DNA of 18,701 nt from Bacillota bacterium (GTDB taxonomy: Bacteria > Bacillota > Clostridia > Peptostreptococcales > Anaerovoracaceae), in contig JAFYUX010000066.1 of NCBI GenBank assembly GCA_017549385.1, forward strand, positions 1 to 18,701, given 5' to 3'. Every line of letters starts with the position of its first letter. The first letter of the stretch is position 1. The position numbers and the translations under genes are program-made. Positions 1-6,708 of this stretch are shown here, one piece after another. The notes beneath the pieces were generated by a model. That model worked only from the letters and a program-made list of their open reading frames with translations. It had not been told where the DNA came from and made no database searches.

Positions 1-290
1 AGCTTGATATTGAAATTAGTTGTGGAACCATTGATATCTGCCTGTCTGAAATCCTCAGAAAGTCTTGCAAGTATGTAGTCGGAGACTTCGTCAGGGAGGA
101 GATTGTCATGGAACGCCTGAGTCTTTGTGAATTTTTCGGCCTGATAGCGAGGTTCGTTTTTAATAGTCACAGGAGTGATGACGATCTTTTCGAACTCCTG
201 GTCTTTTTTGCGTTTGTTGCTGATGATGATGCGGGCAGGTGAGTCCGCAATAATCTCGCTTATACAGGATGTAAGTGTGAGTTCACTCAT
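1..290 (-). CDS. N-terminal part of a probable SAM-dependent methyltransferase
   Basis: A minus-strand reading frame begins with ATG at 288-290 and runs off the left edge, giving 96 complete codons with no stop. The protein starts MSELTLTSCISEIIADSP and continues through a stretch with KRKKDQEFEKI and later KFTKTQAFHDNL. From memory this resembles the N-terminal region of a Firmicutes protein usually annotated as a class I SAM-dependent methyltransferase. The SAM-binding motif would lie beyond the window, so the function is not shown here. A purine-rich AGAGGCGG lies just upstream of the ATG. Only 18 bases separate it from the stop of the thioredoxin-like gene upstream, so the two are probably co-transcribed. 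The coding status is well supported by the start context and clean frame; the family assignment is moderate. Confidence 0.55.
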   Translation of the reverse strand, partial: MSELTLTSCISEIIADSPARIIISNKRKKDQEFEKIVITPVTIKNEPRYQAEKFTKTQAFHDNLLPDEVSDYILARLSEDFRQADINGSTTNFNIK

Positions 291-308
291 GTTGAAATGC
301 CGCCTCTG

Positions 309-713
309 TTAATAGTATTCGTTCTTGATGTAGCCCGGAATGTAGTTTCTCTTTGGGTGATAAGTGATACCTCTGTCACGGAAGTCCTTGATAGTAGGGA
401 GTTCCATTTCTTCGATAAACTCTTCCTTGGATGGCATGCCGTAAACCTTTTTAGTGATAACGCCACCAGTCATCATGATTGTGAGAGGAATCTTGTCTAC
501 TTCAAAGAGTTCTGTAAGCTCAGGCTGAGTATCGAGACTCATCTTTGTGATGTTAATGTATTCGCCGTATTCTTTTTCTACTTCTACCAGCATGTTTTCA
601 ACCATTGCACATGGAGCGCTGCACCAGTTTGCATAGAGGTGGATGATTACCGGCTTGTAAGATAAGATAACCATTTCTTCGTAATTTCTTGCAGTAATAG
701 ATGATAAACCCAT
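309..713 (-). CDS. Thioredoxin-fold protein with a CxxxC active site
   Basis: Protein of 134 residues with a thioredoxin fold: beta strand VIIHLYANW, active site WCSAPC (Cys31 and Cys35), then a conserved cis-proline region (KIPLTIMM). Thioredoxins reduce protein disulfides in the cytosol through a CxxC pair, normally WCGPC. Here three residues separate the cysteines, which is unusual and may change redox potential or abolish ordinary thioredoxin activity. There is no signal peptide, so a cytoplasmic location is expected. The start at 713 is chosen because AAAGGAG lies about 7 bases upstream. An upstream in-frame ATG at 729-731 would overlap that ribosome site. The C-terminal ~40 residues (KDFRDRGITYHPKRNYIPGY) go beyond a minimal thioredoxin. 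The gene is followed after 18 bases by the methyltransferase-like gene. A promoter is visible at 769-798. Confidence 0.8.
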   Translation of the reverse strand: MGLSSITARNYEEMVILSYKPVIIHLYANWCSAPCAMVENMLVEVEKEYGEYINITKMSLDTQPELTELFEVDKIPLTIMMTGGVITKKVYGMPSKEEFIEEMELPTIKDFRDRGITYHPKRNYIPGYIKNEYY

Positions 714-743
714 ATATATATCTCCTTTCAATCGGGTGGAAAG

Positions 744-1128
744 TTATCCACGCCGTATGCTCGCATTTTATATATGTATACCCGACAGGCAGTGTCAAAA
801 ACGTCACAATCCTTGAAAAATGCGGATATTTACACTCTGATTATACTATCTCAGAGGGTCGTTTTTCCACAATATTTATCCACTTTTCCACAGAATAAGA
901 TAAAGTTTTCCACAAACCTTATCCACTTTTCCACAGATTTTTTAAAAGTTGTCCACATCTTTCCACAAAGTTTTCCACAGTTGAACTGGGACTTTTCCAC
1001 AGCTGAAGTGGAAGTTATCCACAGAAAAATCTACGAATAACTTACTTATCCACAAATATAATCCACTTTTCCACAAAAATTATAAATATGCACAATAGTT
1101 GTCCACAACAACACATAAATTGTCAACA
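744..1128 (+). other. DnaA-box array; candidate replication origin or DnaA-titration site
   Basis: At least 16 copies of a 9-mer matching or close to the DnaA box TTATCCACA lie here, all in the same orientation. Perfect copies start at 1015 and 1046. TTTTCCACA copies start at 863, 884, 906, 927, 971, 993 and 1067. TTGTCCACA starts at 949 and 1099. Weaker copies are TTATCCACG at 744, TTATCCACT at 876 and 919, CTTTCCACA at 959, TAATCCACT at 1059 and TTGTCAACA at 1120. The main series is spaced 21-22 or 31-32 bases apart. No convincing gene crosses the array. It sits between a gene leaving on the minus strand and carA leaving on the plus strand. Clusters like this are typical of bacterial oriC, but also of DnaA-titrating loci. 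No dnaA, dnaN or rpmH is visible, so which of these it is remains open. Confidence 0.75.
769..798 (-). promoter_or_regulatory. Sigma-A-type promoter of the thioredoxin-like operon
   Basis: On the minus strand a perfect -35 box TTGACA (plus positions 793-798) is followed after 18 bases by TATATA (769-774). Transcription would begin near 762 and read into the thioredoxin-like gene. A DnaA-box-like 9-mer (TTATCCACG, plus strand, 744-752) would fall in the early transcribed region, so DnaA binding might affect this promoter. Confidence 0.6.
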
Positions 1129-1129
1129 G

Positions 1130-1144
1130 CATCGCTCCGCGATG
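1130..1144. other. GC-rich mini-hairpin at the right edge of the DnaA-box array
   Basis: CATCGC (1130-1135) and GCGATG (1139-1144) form a perfect 6-bp stem around the triloop TCC. It lies two bases beyond the last DnaA-like box and is followed by AT-rich DNA. It shares the GC-TCC-GC core with hairpins at 6616-6638 and 18364-18384, so it may be one copy of a small dispersed element. It has no T-run and is not an obvious terminator. Confidence 0.5.
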
Positions 1145-1222
1145 GCAAATATTACATACAATTATAGAACCCACTTTATATTGGGCCTCTGATCTGGTCA
1201 CAACTATATTTAGAATCATAGA

Positions 1223-1251
1223 TTGATACTGTTAAAAAACAGCAGTGTAAA
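1223..1251 (+). promoter_or_regulatory. Possible upstream promoter for carAB
   Basis: TTGATA (1223-1228) and TGTAAA (1246-1251) are separated by 17 bases. The spacer contains the inverted repeat CTGTT-AAAA-AACAG (1229-1242). The -35 box is close to consensus and the -10 box is weaker. The leader to carA would be about 215 bases. Confidence 0.3.
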
Positions 1252-1266
1252 GTGTTAAAAATGTAT

Positions 1267-1285
1267 CAAAAATACAGTATTTTTG
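1267..1285. promoter_or_regulatory. 19-bp palindrome, operator-like
   Basis: CAAAAATAC (1267-1275) and GTATTTTTG (1277-1285) are perfect inverted arms around a single A. The site lies between the two candidate carA promoters, a position where a dimeric repressor could act. It does not match the ARG-box pattern well, and the binding protein is unknown. Confidence 0.35.
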
Positions 1286-1307
1286 TTGTATTCTGCCTGC
1301 TATCCTA

Positions 1308-1336
1308 TTTCAAAAAAATACCTGTTAATGTATAAT
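1308..1336 (+). promoter_or_regulatory. Probable carAB promoter
   Basis: A perfect -10 box TATAAT (1331-1336) has a weak -35 candidate TTTCAA (1308-1313) 17 bases upstream. Transcription would start near 1343, giving a leader of about 130 bases before carA. The leader holds only a weak CCGC-AAAG-GCGG hairpin and no recognisable PyrR-type attenuator. Confidence 0.45.
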
Positions 1337-1473
1337 AAATCGAATAAGCAAATGTCAGTAGGTGGAGTATGCCCAAAAGCTGATAATGCTCGTTTTTCAA
1401 CAACCTAACAGCACTCCGCAAAGGCGGGAAAATACTGTTTTATCAAGGATATATATTTATGACGGAGGAAATT

Positions 1474-2571
1474 ATGGACAAGACAAGATACCTGCTTCTT
1501 GAAGACGGCACTGTATTCAAGGGCAAAGCATTTGGTGCTGAAGGTAATGTCATTGGTGAAGTTGCGTTCACAACTGCTATGACTGGATACCTGGAAACAC
1601 TTACGGACGCAAGCAATTACGGTCAGATTATAGTGCATACATTCCCGCTTATCGGCAATTACGGCATCGTACGTGAAAATCTCGAAAGCGATAAATCTTT
1701 CGTTAAAGGATATATAGTTAGAGACTGGTGTCAGGAACCTTCCAATTTCAGAGCGCAGGGAGATCTTGACACTTTTTTGAAAGAAATGAACGTACCTGGT
1801 CTTTATGGCATCGACACTAGATCCCTCACAAAGATCATCCGTAACAACGGTCTCATGAAGGGTATGATTCTTTCAGAACTCCCAGAAGACACATCTGCTC
1901 TTATCGCAGAAATGAAGGGCTACGAAATCGCGGATGCGATTGCAGCAGTAGCAACAGGCGAAACATCAGAAATCAAGGCAGAAGGCGAAGCAATTTGCAG
2001 CGTTACAGTTCTCAACCTCGGTTCAAAGAAGGACAACGACATCCAGCTCCAGAAGAGAGGTTGTGATGTAAAGGTTGTTCCATACAACACAACTGCAGAA
2101 GCAATTCTTGCAGAAAAGCCAGATGGCGTGCTCATCACAAACGGCCCAGGCAACCCTGCTGAAAATGCAGAAGTTATTGCCGAAGTAAAGAAGCTCCGTG
2201 AAAGCGGCGTTCCAGTATTCGGTATCGGCCTCGGTCACGAAATTATGGCTATCACAGCAGGCGCACAGACTGAAAAGCTCAAGTACGGTCACCGTGGCGG
2301 CCAGCCTGCAAAGGACAAGTTAAACGACAGAGTTATCATCACAACTCAGAACCACTGCTATCACGTACTCGTTGACAGCCTCCCTGAGTGTGCTGAACTT
2401 ACATACGTAAACGTGAACGACGGTACATGCGAAGGTATCAAGTATACTGACTACCCAGCAGCATCAGTTCAGTTTACTCCTGAAACACAGACAGGACATA
2501 TCGGTTTACAGACAGTATTCGATGATTTCATCGCAACAATGAAGGAGGTTGGAGTAAATGCCATTAAATAA
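1474..2571 (+). CDS. carA: Carbamoyl-phosphate synthase small subunit with a degenerate glutaminase site
   Basis: A protein of 365 residues, close to the usual ~360-380. The N-terminal CarA domain (residues ~1-130) is typical, with the TGY-x-E-x-LTD and PLIGNYG motifs. The C-terminal class I glutamine amidotransferase domain (~170-360) has the right layout but lacks key residues. The nucleophile motif, normally GICLGHQ, reads GIGLGHE, so the cysteine is Gly252 and the glutamine is Glu256. The motif normally reading HPE is TPE, so the catalytic histidine is Thr335; Glu337 remains. Glutamine hydrolysis should therefore be lost, leaving a structural or regulatory subunit for ammonia-dependent carbamoyl phosphate synthesis, as in animal CPS I. 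The start at 1474 is chosen because GGAGG lies at 1464-1468; an in-frame ATG at 1459 precedes that site. Its 3' end overlaps carB by 14 bases. Confidence 0.93.
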   Translation: MDKTRYLLLEDGTVFKGKAFGAEGNVIGEVAFTTAMTGYLETLTDASNYGQIIVHTFPLIGNYGIVRENLESDKSFVKGYIVRDWCQEPSNFRAQGDLDTFLKEMNVPGLYGIDTRSLTKIIRNNGLMKGMILSELPEDTSALIAEMKGYEIADAIAAVATGETSEIKAEGEAICSVTVLNLGSKKDNDIQLQKRGCDVKVVPYNTTAEAILAEKPDGVLITNGPGNPAENAEVIAEVKKLRESGVPVFGIGLGHEIMAITAGAQTEKLKYGHRGGQPAKDKLNDRVIITTQNHCYHVLVDSLPECAELTYVNVNDGTCEGIKYTDYPAASVQFTPETQTGHIGLQTVFDDFIATMKEVGVNAIK

Positions 2572-5500
2572 GAAACTCAAGAAAGTAATGGTTATCGGTT
2601 CTGGCCCAATCGTTATCGGTCAGGCTGCAGAATTTGACTATGCCGGTACACAGGCATGTCGTGCTCTCAAGGAAGAAGGCCTTGAAGTAGTACTCATCAA
2701 CTCAAACCCTGCCACTATCATGACTGATAATCAGATGGCGGACAGCATCTACATCGAACCTCTCTCACTTGAAGTGATTAAGCGTATCATCATCAAGGAA
2801 AAGCCAGACGGTCTCCTCTCTACACTTGGTGGTCAGACTGGTCTCACATTATCTATGCAGCTCGCAAAGGAAGGCTTCCTTGAAGAACACGGCGTAATGC
2901 TTTTAGGTGCAAATCCTGAAACTATCGACAAGGCCGAAGACAGACAGCTCTTTAAGGATGCTATGGAAAAGATCGGTCAGCCTTGTATCCCATCTAAGGT
3001 GGTAAGTGACGTTGATGCTGCTGCAGAATTCGCAGAACAGATCGGCTATCCAGTTATCATCCGTCCAGCCTTCACACTTGGTGGTACAGGTGGCGGTATC
3101 GTAAAGGACGAAGCAGAACTCCGTGATATCACAGAAAACGGTCTCAGACTTTCACCTATCACACAGGTACTGGTAGAAAAGTGTATTGCAGGCTGGAAGG
3201 AAATCGAATTCGAAGTTATCAGAGACAGCAAGGGTAACTGCATCACAGTATGTTCTATGGAAAACATGGACACTGTAGGTGTTCACACTGGTGACTCTAT
3301 TGTAATCGCTCCTGCAGTAACACTTTCAAACACAGAATATCAGATGCTCCGCAAGGCAGCTTTAGATATGGTAGAAGAACTCAAGGTAGAAGGCGGCTGT
3401 AACTGTCAGTTTGCTCTCCACCCAGAAAGCTTCGAATATGCAGTAATCGAAGTAAACCCAAGAGTATCAAGATCTTCTGCTCTTGCTTCAAAGGCGACTG
3501 GTTATCCTATCGCTAAGGTAGCAGCAAAGATCGCTATCGGTTTTACTCTCGACGAAATCAAGAACGCAGTAACAGGCACTACTTACGCATGCTTCGAACC
3601 AGCTATCGACTACACAGTAGTTAAGTTCCCTAAGTGGCCTTTCGATAAGTTCGTTTATGCAAAGAGAGACCTCGGTACTCAGATGAAGGCTACAGGCGAA
3701 GTAATGGCTATCGGCCAGACATTCGAAGAAGCTCTCATGAAGGCAGTAAGAGGTGCTGAAATCAAGCACAACACTCTCGATGACGAAGTTCTTGCAGAAC
3801 TTTCTGATGACGAAATCAAGGCTCGTCTCCACAACTGTGACGACGAAAGATTATTCGTTCTCTACCAGGCATTAAAGAGAAAGTGCGCAACAATTGACGA
3901 AATCCATGAGATCACAATGATCGACGAATGGTTCCTCTGCTGCATCAACAACCTCATCAAGATGGAAGAACGTCTCGCTTCTGAAACTCTTACAGATGAG
4001 TTATATCTCGCAGCAAAGAAGATGGGTTATCTCGACTCTGTAATCGAAAAGCTCTCTGGCCAGAAGATTGCAAACAAGAGACACGCTGTATTCAAGATGG
4101 TAGATACATGCGCTGCTGAGTTCGATGCTCAGACTCCATACTTCTACTCTACATACGACGAAGAAAACGAAGCTGCACTCTTCCTCGAAAACAAGGAAAG
4201 AAACGAAAAAGGTACAGTTATCGTATTTGGTTCAGGCCCTATCCGTATCGGTCAGGGTATCGAGTTCGACTACGCATCAGTACAGTGCGTATGGTCACTC
4301 AAGAAGGCTGGCTTCGAAGTTGTTATCGTAAATAACAACCCAGAAACAGTATCAACAGACTTCGATACTGCAGACAGACTCTACTTCGAACCTCTCACAA
4401 ACGAAGATGTTATGAACATCATCGAAACTGAAAAGCCAGAAGCAGTAGTAGTTGCATTCGGTGGTCAGACAGCTATCAAGCTCACAAAGTTCTTAGACGA
4501 ACAGGGTATCAAGATCCTCGGTACTCAGGCAGACAGCATCGACATGGCAGAAGACAGAGAACGTTTTGATGCTCTTCTCGAAAAGCTTGGCGTATACAGA
4601 GCTGCCGGCGTAACTGTAATGACTACAGAAGAAGCATTAAGCGCTGCAAACGAAATCGGTTATCCAGTACTCATGCGTCCATCTTACGTACTCGGCGGTC
4701 AGAACATGATCATCGCGTGGGATGACAAGGATATTATTGAGTACATGGAAATCATCCTCCGTCAGGAAATCGAAAACCCAATCCTCATCGATAAGTATCT
4801 CATGGGCACAGAAATCGAAATCGACGCAATCTGTGATGGCGAAGAAATCCTCATCCCAGGTATCATGGAACATATCGAAAGAGCGGGTATCCACTCAGGT
4901 GACTCAATTGCTGTTTACCCAGCATTCAATATCACAGACGACATCATCGCTCGTATCATCGATCAGTCAAAGGCGATGGCTGTTGAAATGAAGACTCTCG
5001 GTCTCGTAAATATCCAGTATCTCATCTACGATAACGATCTTTACGTAATTGAAGTAAACCCAAGATCTTCAAGAACTATCCCATACATCTCAAAGGTTAC
5101 AGGCGTGCCAATGGTAGACCTTGCAACAAGAACTATGCTTGGCGAGAAGCTTGCTGACATGGGTTATGGCACAGGTCTCTACAAGAACTCAGCATACTAT
5201 GCTGTAAAGGTTCCTGTATTCTCATTCGAAAAGCTCCTCAACGTAGATACTCAGTTAGGACCAGAAATGAAGTCAACTGGTGAAGTACTCGGTATCGCAG
5301 GCACATTAGAAGAAGCACTCTACAAGGGTCTCGTTGGTGCAGGCTACGAAATGAAGAAGCACGGTGGCGTACTTATCACAGTTAGAGACAGAGATAAGGC
5401 AGAAATCGCTGACGTTGCAAAGAGCTTCTACGAAATGGGATTTGAACTCTACGCTACAGAAGGTACAGCTCGTATCTTAGAAGGCGAAGGCATGACAGTT

Positions 5501-6604
5501 CGCCACGTAGACAAGATCCACGAATCAGACAACAACTGTATGACAGTTATGGAAAGTGGCAAGGTAGATTACGTAATTTCTACATCTGAAAAGGGCAGAA
5601 TCCCTACAAAGGATTCTGTAAAGATCAGAAGAAAGGCAGTAGAAAGATCTATCCCATGTCTCACTTCTATCGATACAGCAAACGCTCTCGTAAACAGTTT
5701 ACGTTCAAAGTACACTAAGGAATGCACAGAACTCGTTGACATCAACGAAATGAGAGACACTCCTCAGAAGCTCGACTTTGTAAAGATGAGCGGCACAAAG
5801 AATGACTACATCTACTTCAACTGCTTAGACCAGAAGATCAACAACCCAGAAGGTCTTGCAGTAATGCTCTCAGACAGACACGTTGGTATCGGCGGCGAAG
5901 GCATTTGCCTCATCCTCCCATCTGACAAGGCTGATGTAGCAATGGAAATCTACAACCAGGACGGCTCAAACGGTGGCGTATCAGGCAACGCACTCAGATG
6001 CATCGCTAAGTACATCCACGACAAGGGCATTGTAGAAAAGGATGTAATCACAGTAGAAACAGCTGGCGTAATCAGAGAAGTTACACTCATCAAGCAGTAC
6101 GGCGAAGTAACAGCTGCTACAGTAGAAATGGGCGAAGTAAAGACAGCTCCAGCTGACATTCCAGTAAATATCGCAGCTGAAAAGGTAGTAAACGAACCTG
6201 TAACAGTAGCAGGCAGAGATTACAACATCACATGTGTAAATATCGGTAACCCACACTGCGTAGTATTCGTAAAGAACGTTGACAATGTTGACGTTGAAAC
6301 TATCGGTCCTAAGTTCGAACACAACGAACTCTTCCCAGAAAGAACAAACACTGAGTTTGTAAAGGTTATTAGCCCTACAAAGCTCAAGATGAGAGTATGG
6401 GAAAGAGGCAATGGCGAAACATGGGCTTGCGGTACAGGCGCATGTGCAGCAGTAGTAGCCGCTGTAGAAAACGGATACTGCCAGAAGGATACAGATATTA
6501 CAGTTAGCGTAATCGGTGGCGAACTCAAGATCAGATACTCTGGCAATAGAGTTACACTCACTGGCAACGCAAAGACAGTATACGAAGGTACTATCGAAGT
6601 ATAA
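2558..6604 (+). CDS. carB: Carbamoyl-phosphate synthase large subunit fused to a diaminopimelate epimerase domain
   Basis: A protein of 1348 residues; CarB alone is usually ~1070. Residues ~1-400 are the carboxyphosphate synthetase ATP-grasp half (GSGPIVIGQAAEFDYAG, EVNPRVSRSSALASK). Residues ~400-550 are the oligomerisation region. Residues ~550-930 are the carbamoyl phosphate synthetase half (GSGPIRIGQGIEFDYA, EVNPRSSRTIPYISK). Residues ~935-1065 are the MGS-like allosteric domain (LYATEGTARIL). From ~1070 to the end lies a full-length DapF domain (KLDFVKMSGTKNDYIYF, GNPHC, ERTNTEFV, ACGTGACA). Canonical DapF uses two cysteines. The second is present (Cys1291 in ACGTGACA), but the first, in the motif normally CGN, is Ser1142 (VSGNALRC). 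The junction has no stop and no ribosome site before its methionines, so this is one polypeptide. AAGGAGG at 2542-2548 inside carA drives translation. Synthetase residues look intact. Confidence 0.93.
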   Translation: MPLNKKLKKVMVIGSGPIVIGQAAEFDYAGTQACRALKEEGLEVVLINSNPATIMTDNQMADSIYIEPLSLEVIKRIIIKEKPDGLLSTLGGQTGLTLSMQLAKEGFLEEHGVMLLGANPETIDKAEDRQLFKDAMEKIGQPCIPSKVVSDVDAAAEFAEQIGYPVIIRPAFTLGGTGGGIVKDEAELRDITENGLRLSPITQVLVEKCIAGWKEIEFEVIRDSKGNCITVCSMENMDTVGVHTGDSIVIAPAVTLSNTEYQMLRKAALDMVEELKVEGGCNCQFALHPESFEYAVIEVNPRVSRSSALASKATGYPIAKVAAKIAIGFTLDEIKNAVTGTTYACFEPAIDYTVVKFPKWPFDKFVYAKRDLGTQMKATGEVMAIGQTFEEALMKAVRGAEIKHNTLDDEVLAELSDDEIKARLHNCDDERLFVLYQALKRKCATIDEIHEITMIDEWFLCCINNLIKMEERLASETLTDELYLAAKKMGYLDSVIEKLSGQKIANKRHAVFKMVDTCAAEFDAQTPYFYSTYDEENEAALFLENKERNEKGTVIVFGSGPIRIGQGIEFDYASVQCVWSLKKAGFEVVIVNNNPETVSTDFDTADRLYFEPLTNEDVMNIIETEKPEAVVVAFGGQTAIKLTKFLDEQGIKILGTQADSIDMAEDRERFDALLEKLGVYRAAGVTVMTTEEALSAANEIGYPVLMRPSYVLGGQNMIIAWDDKDIIEYMEIILRQEIENPILIDKYLMGTEIEIDAICDGEEILIPGIMEHIERAGIHSGDSIAVYPAFNITDDIIARIIDQSKAMAVEMKTLGLVNIQYLIYDNDLYVIEVNPRSSRTIPYISKVTGVPMVDLATRTMLGEKLADMGYGTGLYKNSAYYAVKVPVFSFEKLLNVDTQLGPEMKSTGEVLGIAGTLEEALYKGLVGAGYEMKKHGGVLITVRDRDKAEIADVAKSFYEMGFELYATEGTARILEGEGMTVRHVDKIHESDNNCMTVMESGKVDYVISTSEKGRIPTKDSVKIRRKAVERSIPCLTSIDTANALVNSLRSKYTKECTELVDINEMRDTPQKLDFVKMSGTKNDYIYFNCLDQKINNPEGLAVMLSDRHVGIGGEGICLILPSDKADVAMEIYNQDGSNGGVSGNALRCIAKYIHDKGIVEKDVITVETAGVIREVTLIKQYGEVTAATVEMGEVKTAPADIPVNIAAEKVVNEPVTVAGRDYNITCVNIGNPHCVVFVKNVDNVDVETIGPKFEHNELFPERTNTEFVKVISPTKLKMRVWERGNGETWACGTGACAAVVAAVENGYCQKDTDITVSVIGGELKIRYSGNRVTLTGNAKTVYEGTIEV

Positions 6605-6615
6605 AAAAGATATAA

Positions 6616-6638
6616 ACGGGACCGCTCCGCGGACTCGT
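6616..6638. other. GC-rich hairpin after carB-dapF
   Basis: ACGGGACCGC (6616-6625) and GCGGACTCGT (6629-6638) pair around a TCC loop, with one G-T wobble and one A-A mismatch. It begins 12 bases after the stop of carB-dapF. No T-run follows, so termination is uncertain. It shares the CCGC-TCC-GCGG core with the hairpin region near 18366. Confidence 0.45.
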
Positions 6639-6656
6639 AAAATCACAGAAATTAAA

Positions 6657-6688
6657 TATGCCCGCTTCTTTTACAAGGAGTGGGCATA
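6657..6688 (+). promoter_or_regulatory. Hairpin enclosing a Shine-Dalgarno sequence upstream of aroE
   Basis: Positions 6657-6670 pair with 6675-6688 in a 14-bp stem (two G-T wobbles) closed by the loop TTAC. The 3' arm contains AAGGAG (6675-6680), which would be hidden when the stem forms. In-frame TTG (6697), GTG (6700) and ATG (6709) codons follow. It could limit translation of aroE or act as a weak attenuator; no T-run follows. Confidence 0.4.
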
Positions 6689-6708
6689 CTCTAATATTGG
6701 TGAAAATC

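Larger units (their letters stand above)
1147..1350. other. AT-rich non-coding stretch; possible unwinding region and carA promoter region
   Basis: This interval between the box array and the carA leader is strongly AT-rich, with runs such as AAATATTACATACAATTATAG at its left edge. In many origins an AT-rich unwinding element follows a GC-rich block next to the DnaA boxes, and the order here is the same. I did not identify convincing DnaA-trio repeats. The same interval also holds the probable carA promoters and a palindrome, so it need not be an origin element. No gene is seen. Confidence 0.35.

Noticed and set aside
714..731. Upstream ATG at 729-731 as start of the thioredoxin-like gene
   Set aside because: It overlaps the AAAGGAG ribosome site that serves the ATG at 711-713.
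598..1040. Short reading frames through the DnaA-box array (for example 774-1040 plus, 598-807 minus)
   Set aside because: They lack ribosome sites and consist of repeated box translations; the region is explained by the DNA repeats.
863..1128. CRISPR array suggested by regular repeats
   Set aside because: The repeat unit is only 9 bases, degenerate, and matches the DnaA box; spacers of 12-13 bases are far too short and no cas gene is present.
1340..1458. PyrR-type attenuator in the carA leader
   Set aside because: No PyrR-binding loop or terminator/antiterminator pair was found; only a weak CCGC-AAAG-GCGG hairpin.
1459..1473. ATG at 1459 as start of carA
   Set aside because: It precedes the GGAGG at 1464-1468, which is correctly placed for the ATG at 1474; the homologous N-terminus begins at the latter.
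5981..6646. A 221-residue minus-strand open frame opposite the DapF region
   Set aside because: Composition (very rich in Cys, Tyr and Ser) is that of an antisense shadow of biased codons, with no ribosome site and no recognisable family.
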